From NCBI GenBank assembly GCA_002733735.2, contig NVWT02000002.1, positions 134,451 through 144,981 of the forward strand: DNA of 10,531 nucleotides, given 5' to 3'. The first letter of the stretch is position 1. Each line of letters begins with the position of its first letter. Shown here piece by piece: positions 5,801-10,531 of this stretch. The notes under the pieces were generated by a model. That model was not told the DNA's origin. It was given only the letters and a program-made list of their open reading frames with translations, and did no database searches. The DNA is from Robiginitomaculum sp. GTDB lineage: Bacteria > Pseudomonadota > Alphaproteobacteria > Caulobacterales > Maricaulaceae. The translations under genes and the position numbers were made by a program.

Positions 5801-5828
5801 ACCCGAAGCTCCCCGCTTCGGGTTTTTC
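5801..5828 (+). terminator. Rho-independent terminator after the 38-residue protein gene
   Basis: ACCCGAAGC-TCCCC-GCTTCGGGT is a perfect nine-pair stem followed by TTTTTC. The T run is only on the plus strand, so it serves the small gene rather than the opposing one. Confidence 0.92.
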
Positions 5829-5866
5829 TTTGCCGCAATAGGTCTGTCGAACGATTCTGGGTTTTC

Positions 5867-6499
5867 TTACTTGATGACCTTGAGCAAATCCGCCGCAGCT
5901 TTTTTCCATTCCTCGATTGCTTGGTCTGTGTCCGCAAAAAAGGCAGCAATGGATACAGAATGTTTGATCTGCAAGTATTTATATTCTGGTTCTTCTTTAT
6001 CTATTTTTTGCTCCCAGCTCGCTAATTCTCCGGTAGTACCATCTTCAACGACACTTTTTTCTTCATCATTCTCGTATTGATAGAACTGAATCTCTAATTT
6101 GTCGTCTTCTGCTGAAACAAGAAATCCATTGCTTGAATTTTCTGGTTCTCTTTTACTTTCAAAATCAAGCTCGATCCATCCATGACTCCAAATGTCCTGT
6201 GGGCTTATATTGCGAAAATCATTCTTATCTATTAACTTCTCCTTGCCGAGTTTTCCCTCGTCCGCATACTCACCAAATGTCGCTTCCCAAATTGCAAACA
6301 GCATTTCAGCAAAATCTGCACGCACTTGCGCCGCCATTAACAAGGCTTGATTGTATTGTCGTGCCTCCTTCCAACTCATTTCTGGTGTCTTTTTTGGATT
6401 CCCAAGTTTTTCCACCAACTCATTGATCGCTTCATTAACAGCCTTGTCGCTATAATAGGCTTTTAGGCTTTCGGATATTTTGAATTTTTGTTCACTCAT
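5867..6499 (-). CDS. Hypothetical 210-residue acidic protein, second gene of nuclease operon
   Basis: No family is recognised. The soluble-looking, acidic protein begins MSEQKFKISESLKAYYSD and has a helix-rich N-terminal half: NEAINELVEKLGN, then YNQALLMAAQVRADFAEMLF. A likely beta-rich middle follows (HGWIELDFESK, GFLVSAEDDKLEIQFYQYEND), and it ends in a helix (DQAIEEWKKAAADLLKVIK). No signal peptide or membrane helix is seen. The ATG at 6499 is chosen because CAGGAAAAAAC precedes it directly on the minus strand; the frame from 6541 runs into the upstream gene. It starts 14 bp after the stop of the PD-(D/E)XK gene, so the two are surely cotranscribed. Inference: a partner, inhibitor or specificity subunit of that nuclease-like protein. 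Confidence 0.75.
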   Translation of the reverse strand: MSEQKFKISESLKAYYSDKAVNEAINELVEKLGNPKKTPEMSWKEARQYNQALLMAAQVRADFAEMLFAIWEATFGEYADEGKLGKEKLIDKNDFRNISPQDIWSHGWIELDFESKREPENSSNGFLVSAEDDKLEIQFYQYENDEEKSVVEDGTTGELASWEQKIDKEEPEYKYLQIKHSVSIAAFFADTDQAIEEWKKAAADLLKVIK

Positions 6500-6513
6500 G
6501 TTTTTTCCTGTTA

Positions 6514-7275
6514 TTATTTCAACCCGCCAATGCGTTGCCATAATAGATTCAAAAAAACTGATAGATTTGCATTGTCCTCATCTGGGCGATATTTTTCAAA
6601 GCGTAACCATAGATCGTCCCAATAAATGATTTCCCAGTTTTTATATTTGCTCTCAATTTTTAAGTATTTTTTATCCGTCTTGCTCATTTTTAGAACCAGA
6701 AGAAAACAATCCAAAAGCTCAAAGCCGTTTTTTGCTTGCCTTGCTCTTCGGTACTTCGTCAATTGGCCTTGGGTCAGGGTATGTCCAAATTTTGCTTCTA
6801 CTAAAACCACATTCCATTTGCCTGTTTTCGCTAAGGGCCAACGAATTTCAAGATCAATCCGATCTTGTTCAGCCATCACTTTTGCTCGATGTAATTGTGC
6901 AATATCTGGAATTTCAATCAGACCTAGTGCTTTTAAAAATGCTTGAATACGCGATGCACGTATGTCAGGCGCGCCTTGATTCAAAACATGTGCAAAGGTC
7001 TTAGTTGCATCTGGCTCGCTAAGATGGAATTTCCAATCGGGTTTGAGATAGTAAAAACTGTGGTGAGGGACGAATTTTCCAAAAATAGACTCTAAGGCGG
7101 AAATGTTATGAACAGGCGTTATATTTTGGCTAAGCTTAATCAGGCCCGGCATGCCCTTAAAGATAATACCGCGTATGTAATTACCGTACCATTGGAGGGG
7201 GGCGCGATCAAACTCTTGCCGCCATTGGTAACTTTGCACGGCAAGCACTTTTATCTGATCCTGAGAAACTTCCAT
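6514..7275 (-). CDS. PD-(D/E)XK nuclease superfamily protein (PDDEXK_4-like)
   Basis: This 253-residue soluble protein has the layout of the PDDEXK_4 group. A helical region TFAHVLNQGAPDIRASRIQAFLKALGL (about 93-119) corresponds to the usual FLxxLL...F...FLxxLG block. Next is AEQDRIDLEI (135-144) with motif Asp141, then VVLVEAKFG (156-164) with Glu160 and Lys162, and QGQLTKYRRA (169-178) with the conserved Gln and Tyr. All catalytic residues are present, so nuclease activity is plausible; members occur in defence and mobile contexts. ATG 7275 is preferred over TTG 7281 because AGGA lies six bases before it on the minus strand. It is first gene of an operon with the 5867-6499 gene and diverges from tRNA-Thr. 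The C-terminal part (KIESKYKNWEIIYWDDL) is lineage-specific. Confidence 0.82.
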   Translation of the reverse strand: MEVSQDQIKVLAVQSYQWRQEFDRAPLQWYGNYIRGIIFKGMPGLIKLSQNITPVHNISALESIFGKFVPHHSFYYLKPDWKFHLSEPDATKTFAHVLNQGAPDIRASRIQAFLKALGLIEIPDIAQLHRAKVMAEQDRIDLEIRWPLAKTGKWNVVLVEAKFGHTLTQGQLTKYRRARQAKNGFELLDCFLLVLKMSKTDKKYLKIESKYKNWEIIYWDDLWLRFEKYRPDEDNANLSVFLNLLWQRIGGLK

Positions 7276-7402
7276 CGACAATCCTGCAATTTACACCTTT
7301 CCAAGACTACCTAACATGCCACGCAGCTTTTGCCTAAGTAATTGATGGTTGTAGCTGACCTAGGTTTGTAGAAACAAATTATGCAAAAACTGAAAAAACA
7401 AG

Positions 7403-7431
7403 CTGACATAGTCAATAACACCAGCTAAAAG
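7403..7431 (+). promoter_or_regulatory. Possible promoter of tRNA-Thr
   Basis: CTGACA (7403-7408) and TAAAAG (7426-7431) are 17 bp apart, placing a start about 12 bases before the mature tRNA 5' end. The -35 matches at five of six bases; the -10 is weaker. Confidence 0.38.
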
Positions 7432-7449
7432 GCCAATTCGATTTGGTAA

Positions 7450-7525
7450 GCCGCTTTAGCTCAGCTGGTAGAGCATCTGATTTGTAATCAGAGGGTCGGG
7501 AGTTCGAGTCTCTCAAGCGGCACCA
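7450..7525 (+). tRNA. tRNA-Thr (anticodon TGT)
   Basis: A full cloverleaf is readable. The acceptor stem is GCCGCTT (7450-7456) with AAGCGGC (7515-7521), and the D arm is in TAGCTCAGCTGGTAGAGC. The anticodon stem TCTGA/TCAGA holds loop TTTGTAA, whose centre TGT reads threonine ACA codons. The T arm is GGGAG-TTCGAGT-CTCTC with one G-T pair. The discriminator is A and CCA is encoded (7523-7525). No repeated copy of its 3' end is found elsewhere in the window, so there is no evidence of an integration duplication here. Confidence 0.97.
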
Positions 7526-7619
7526 TTTGAGAATTTCAGATTGTCCAAATACGTCCAAAAATCCTTGTTTTTCAAAGGGTTTGCCGATATTCATTGTCGT
7601 GTTTAAGGTGCAGGTTGAG

Positions 7620-8078
7620 ATGACAAGCATAAATTACAGAAAGGTAATAGATGGTTTTCTATCGGTTGTTTCTTCTGAGGATGAAGAAATAGGTAGAATC
7701 CAAAAGCTTATTAAATGTCTAGACGAACTGGCTGTTTGCACAAATGACGTTGATTATTGCTTTGATGAAAAAGATTATGCCGAGCCACCGGATCGGGATT
7801 ATATTAAATTTCGTGAGTATATATCAAAGAAGTTTCCGTCATTAGGCTTTTATAATATTGCGCTTGAAATATCTGAGGAACTACACAAAAGTTCTTTAAG
7901 TATAGGCGATGCTATTGATGATATAGTTGATATTGCTCAAGACTTGCAGGATGTGCTTTGGCGCTTTGATAATACTTCACCTGATGATGCTCTTTTCTAT
8001 TTTGAGTTTACTTTTCGTAGTCATTGGGGGCAACATTTGCGAGAGTTACAGTTGTATTTACATGATTTAACGCAGTAA
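7620..8078 (+). CDS. DUF5063-like protein
   Basis: The 152-residue protein matches the DUF5063 pattern in its C-terminal half. AIDDIVDIAQDLQDVLWRFD (98-117) corresponds to the family's DDL-DIY-DL-L block, and ALFYFEFTFRSHWGQHLRELQLYLH (124-148) to the W/F-x-F-x-x-HWGxH ending. The N-terminal half is helical and acidic (KLIKCLDELAV, then DEKDYAEPPDRDYIKF, YISKKFPSLGFYNIAL). Function of the family is unknown; members are small cytoplasmic proteins. ATG 7620 is chosen because AGGTTGAG lies directly before it and the longer frame from 7527 starts next to the tRNA with low-complexity residues. It lies 94 bp after tRNA-Thr with no terminator between, so read-through from the tRNA promoter is possible. 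Confidence 0.78.
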   Translation: MTSINYRKVIDGFLSVVSSEDEEIGRIQKLIKCLDELAVCTNDVDYCFDEKDYAEPPDRDYIKFREYISKKFPSLGFYNIALEISEELHKSSLSIGDAIDDIVDIAQDLQDVLWRFDNTSPDDALFYFEFTFRSHWGQHLRELQLYLHDLTQ

Positions 8079-8161
8079 GTGTTTATGGTTTAAGATTAAT
8101 ATAGATTATGATCTAGTTCGGTTTGAAGGGAACTGTTTTCATTTTAAATTACTCTACTATA

Positions 8162-8193
8162 GCGCCATGTCCTCATGTTTATGATGAGGGCGC
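8162..8193. terminator. Hairpin at the 3' end of the HTH gene
   Basis: CCTCAT (8171-8176) pairs with ATGAGG (8184-8189), and outside a five-base bulge GCGC (8162-8165) pairs with GCGC (8190-8193). It overlaps the minus-strand stop codon and could end either the HTH gene or the DUF5063-like gene; no T run is present on either side. Confidence 0.35.
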
Positions 8194-8388
8194 AAACAAG
8201 TCTTCCAAGAAAACAGCAGATAATTCCGAGCGTTCTGATAAATATGATTTTTCATAAATCCTGGCGCATTGGGTTCGAGTGGGCTTTTCTGAAGTATTCC
8301 TGATGCCCGCTATTTCTTTTATGCTCAAACCAATGAGTAACATAAAGGCGACTTTTCTTTCAGAAGGAGTTAGCTTCCAATGGTCCAT
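8179..8388 (-). CDS. Stand-alone LuxR/GerE-type HTH domain, probably a decaying remnant
   Basis: The 69 residues are almost entirely a LuxR-type DNA-binding domain: WKLTPSERKVAFMLLIGLSIKEIA (4-27), then SEKPTRTQCARIYEKS and SERSELSAVFLEDLF. Alphaproteobacterial regulators with the same WxLTPxER opening usually have further N-terminal residues; here the frame upstream reaches a stop at 8449-8451 and the nuclease gene occupies that DNA. Two substitutions look harmful: a proline in the recognition helix, where SEKTVR is usual, and Tyr/Glu instead of Gly in the SGLSGR-type turn. No ribosome-binding site is seen before ATG 8388. It may be a remnant cut by arrival of the 8404 gene; a functional solo HTH repressor is the alternative. 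Confidence 0.6.
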   Translation of the reverse strand: MDHWKLTPSERKVAFMLLIGLSIKEIAGIRNTSEKPTRTQCARIYEKSYLSERSELSAVFLEDLFAPSS

Positions 8389-8403
8389 TTGATAGGAGGG
8401 GAT

Positions 8404-9243
8404 ATGAAAAGCATTTTTGATGGAATGGATGAACTCATCTATGATGCGTTATTACTAGGCTCTCACCAGAACCTGAAACAAAAATCAACTTGCGCCAAAC
8501 TTTCTGCAACAGAAGATCGCATTAAAAACATCGAGCCGCTAGTCACGGATATGTATGCGCGGATTAGGAGGAATTGGACGGGGCGAAAACCATCTAGCTC
8601 CAATTGGAAACTTCGACGGCCAAGTGAACTCAATCCGAATAATCGAAGCGCAGAAGTGCTGCTGGAGCGAGCAATAGTCATTTTGTCCAAACGTGGGTTA
8701 TTGGATAATTGGTATAATCAAATGCCAATTGCATCAGGTCTACTTGATAGTTCCTCAGACAAAAGAGCTGCAATTGATTGGGTTCATATTGAGCAAGAAC
8801 GCCTAGAACTTATTGAGTTGAAATGGGCAAGTGATACCCCGTTATATGCTATCTTTGAAATATTGCGTTATGCCTTGGCTTATCTGTTTTGTTTTACCAA
8901 TAGGGAATTGTTTGATTTCCAAGATTTGCCAACCATGAACATAACCCAGATAAAACTAACCACATTAGCACCGCATGAATACTATTCGTATTGTGATTTG
9001 AGCTGGCTTGCAGCGGCACTTAACCCAGTCATCAATGCTCTATATAGAGAAGAAAGCGATGGGTTTTTGTCATGCGAATTTAATTGTTCATCTTTTCCTA
9101 TAAACTTTAAGTTGCTATTTGAGACAGGAGGTGACGTTTTAGCACTTCATGATTTACCAGTAGATCACCCTTCAATACAGCTTTTATTGAATGCGCTTTG
9201 CAACCAACACCCAGCTTGGGAACCTAAGTCAAACTCGAGATGA
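8404..9243 (+). CDS. Putative PD-(D/E)XK nuclease-like protein, hypothetical
   Basis: No named family is assigned, but the core looks like a PD-(D/E)XK fold. NRSAEVLLERAIVIL (about 80-94) supplies the helix with motif I Glu, AAIDWVHIE (122-130) has Asp125, and LELIELKWAS (134-143) has Glu138 and Lys140. These are followed by the helix LYAIFEILRYALAYLF (147-162). The N-terminal 75 residues are charged and helical, with a basic patch RIRRNWTGRKPSS. The C-terminal third has no obvious motif. The start is ATG 8404, because AGGAGGGG (8394-8401) stands right before it; ATG 8380 lacks a site. It begins 15 bp from the opposing HTH start, so the two promoters would overlap. Nuclease activity is inferred from the motif only. 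Confidence 0.72.
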   Translation: MKSIFDGMDELIYDALLLGSHQNLKQKSTCAKLSATEDRIKNIEPLVTDMYARIRRNWTGRKPSSSNWKLRRPSELNPNNRSAEVLLERAIVILSKRGLLDNWYNQMPIASGLLDSSSDKRAAIDWVHIEQERLELIELKWASDTPLYAIFEILRYALAYLFCFTNRELFDFQDLPTMNITQIKLTTLAPHEYYSYCDLSWLAAALNPVINALYREESDGFLSCEFNCSSFPINFKLLFETGGDVLALHDLPVDHPSIQLLLNALCNQHPAWEPKSNSR

Positions 9244-9332
9244 TATGCACGCTCCTGATGACTGACGTGGTGGCATCAACCTGTCCACCCGCTATCCTTT
9301 CAGTTCAGCGATCTGATACTGCACAACAGAAC

Positions 9333-9346
9333 TCAGTTTCGACTGA
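9333..9346. other. Short hairpin in the convergent gap before the RNase E-like gene
   Basis: TCAGT-TTCG-ACTGA is a five-pair stem with a TTCG tetraloop in the 148-bp gap between two converging genes. There is no T run. Nothing else recognisable is in the gap. Confidence 0.25.
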
Positions 9347-9391
9347 ACGGTAAAGAACGATCTTGGCCTAGAGCTAGATTGTCGCCTTGGC

Positions 9392-10531
9392 TTATTCGTC
9401 GGCCCCGAAAGTTCGGCTTAACCAGCTGCGCTTAGCTTTCTTTGTCGATTTCTCGGTTTTCTCTGCCGCTGGAGCTTTGGTCGCAATTGGGGTGCTTTTT
9501 GCTACCACCTCGTTTTTGCTTTCTGGGCTAGCTGCTTTTGGCTTTTTTGCTGCTGGTTTTCGACGAGTTCTGGTTGTCCGAGTTGCCGTCTTTGCAGCTT
9601 TCTGTTCAGGCTTTTCGCTAATAGCAGTTTTACTTGCTGCGGTTTTTCGCCGTACTGGATTTTTGGCCGCAGGCTTTGGCTTTTCCGTTTTAGTTTCAAC
9701 TGAATTATCGCTAACCGCTGTTTTGGCCGGACGTTTGCGCACTTTTCTTGTAGATTTAGGCGTAGCCGCTGTTTGCTCGACGCTCGGAGTTGCTTCCTCA
9801 GCCTTTGCCAGTTTTTTGCGACGTGGCTTTGGCGCGGGTTTTGTCGGTTTTGCAGTATCTGTGTCTTTAGGTGTTTCTGCAGTTGGCCGTTTGCGAACTT
9901 TGCGTTTTCCCTGTTTTGCGGTCTCTGGTTTTGCTTGTTGCTGTTTTTGCGTAACTGTTTCTTCATTTACCGCCGGCTTTTCAGGGCTAGTTTCAGCTTT
10001 AGCTTGCTGGCTTGCCTTTGTGCGACGAGTGCGACGTGTTCTGGTCGGTTTTTTTGATTTTTCTTCAGCCGTATCAATTTCAGTTACAGTTGTGTTTTCA
10101 GTAACACTTTGATCGACATTTGCTTCACCATTGGTCGATTTGCGACGACGACGAACTTTACGCTTTGGTTTGTCAGAGCTTTGTTCCGGTGTTGAAACGG
10201 CTTCATTTACAACGGGTTCACTTGCAACAGGTTGCTGTTGTGTCGTTTGTGTTTCTGTTTGCGTGTTTTCTTCTTTGTTTCTGGAACGTCCACCACGTCT
10301 GCCGCGACGGCGTTTTTTCTGACCAGAACTTTGCTCTTCGGTCTTGTTATCTTGTTCTGGAGTGTCCGGTTTTGTTTCTGACTTGTCTGTTACTGTGTCA
10401 TTTTCTGTTGCAGTTTTCGCGGCGCTATCTTGTGGTTTTGGTTTGCGTCCACGGCGGTTTTTACGGTTTGCCGGTTGTTCAGCCTTGGCTTTTTTTGCAG
10501 ATTTGTCCAACTCAACCACTTCAATTTCATG
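9392..10531 (-). CDS. rne: Probable ribonuclease E, C-terminal scaffold tail (5' truncated by window edge)
   Basis: About 379 C-terminal residues are visible; the frame is still open at 10531 (HEIEVVELDK), so the GTG at 10519 is not a start. The tail is disordered and low in complexity. Blocks of Arg/Lys recur (KKRRRGRRGGRSR, KRKVRRRRK, TRTRRTRRTK, KRKVRKRP, TRKVRKRP, RTTRTRR), separated by Glu/Gln/Thr/Pro/Ala-rich linkers. RRRGRRGGR is common in alphaproteobacterial RNase E tails, where basic patches bind RNA and recruit degradosome partners. HEIEVVEL fits the strand that follows the RNase E catalytic region. The end KRSWLSRTFGADE resembles the GWWxR-type C-terminal peptide that binds PNPase in Caulobacter. 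The catalytic part is outside the window, so a basic tail of a DEAD-box helicase remains possible. Confidence 0.6.
   Translation of the reverse strand, partial: HEIEVVELDKSAKKAKAEQPANRKNRRGRKPKPQDSAAKTATENDTVTDKSETKPDTPEQDNKTEEQSSGQKKRRRGRRGGRSRNKEENTQTETQTTQQQPVASEPVVNEAVSTPEQSSDKPKRKVRRRRKSTNGEANVDQSVTENTTVTEIDTAEEKSKKPTRTRRTRRTKASQQAKAETSPEKPAVNEETVTQKQQQAKPETAKQGKRKVRKRPTAETPKDTDTAKPTKPAPKPRRKKLAKAEEATPSVEQTAATPKSTRKVRKRPAKTAVSDNSVETKTEKPKPAAKNPVRRKTAASKTAISEKPEQKAAKTATRTTRTRRKPAAKKPKAASPESKNEVVAKSTPIATKAPAAEKTEKSTKKAKRSWLSRTFGADE

Noticed and set aside
7450..7525. tRNA-Thr as an integration site with a duplicated 3' end
   Set aside because: No second copy of the tRNA 3' segment and no integrase gene are seen in the window.
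7412..7630. Minus-strand reading frame with CRLRDSNSRPSDYKSDALPAE-type sequence
   Set aside because: It is the antisense translation of tRNA-Thr, a well-known spurious protein, not a gene.
9387..10112. Plus-strand 241-residue hydrophobic frame opposite the RNase E-like tail
   Set aside because: It mirrors the Lys/Arg/Ala-rich codons on the other strand, giving Phe/Val/Ala runs; no ribosome-binding site or family features.

Overview
The window looks like a piece of an alphaproteobacterial chromosome of moderate GC with AT-rich intergenic stretches. The evidence is a MetG with the KFSTS-type signature, an RNase E-like tail ending in a W-containing basic motif, an rRNA-type boxA leader and a LuxR/GerE HTH of the WxLTPxER kind. 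Housekeeping genes (sdaA, metG, tRNA-Thr, a probable rne) alternate with accessory patches. Genus cannot be given from the sequence alone.

Layout. 1-492 (+): 3' part of L-serine dehydratase. 493-1288: palindromic, partly duplicated repeats on both sides of a small DUF559/Vsr-like endonuclease gene (774-1121, +). 1289-2345: a complete IS30-family element (transposase on -) that cuts the second repeat block. 2346-2926: no gene, but a TTAGCACTC direct repeat, an extended -10 promoter and a boxB/boxA-like antitermination leader typical of rRNA operons with no rRNA behind it. 2927-4633 (-): metG. 4762-5172 (+): DUF1761-like membrane protein with a good terminator. 5228-5612: AT-rich regulatory-looking DNA with two tandem 21-bp repeats and a hairpin, leading into a 38-residue one-helix membrane protein (5613-5729, +) and another good terminator.

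Accessory part. 7275-5867 (-): a two-gene operon, a PD-(D/E)XK nuclease-like protein followed by an unknown 210-residue acidic protein. Diverging from it are tRNA-Thr(UGU) (7450-7525, +) and a DUF5063-like gene (7620-8078, +). Then come a stand-alone, apparently decayed LuxR-type HTH (8388-8179, -) and, head to head with it, a second unrelated PD-(D/E)XK-like gene (8404-9243, +). The window closes with the basic, low-complexity C-terminal tail of a probable RNase E (10531-9392, -, cut by the window edge).

How they may work together. The housekeeping genes are not functionally linked. The notable pattern is three PD-(D/E)XK-type proteins of different families within about 8.5 kb, one inside repeats, one in a two-gene operon next to a tRNA gene, and one displacing a regulator remnant. 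This suggests a site that repeatedly receives selfish or defence-type genes. The best candidate for an undescribed system is the 7275-5867 gene pair; the best non-coding puzzle is the orphan rRNA-type leader at 2715-2836.
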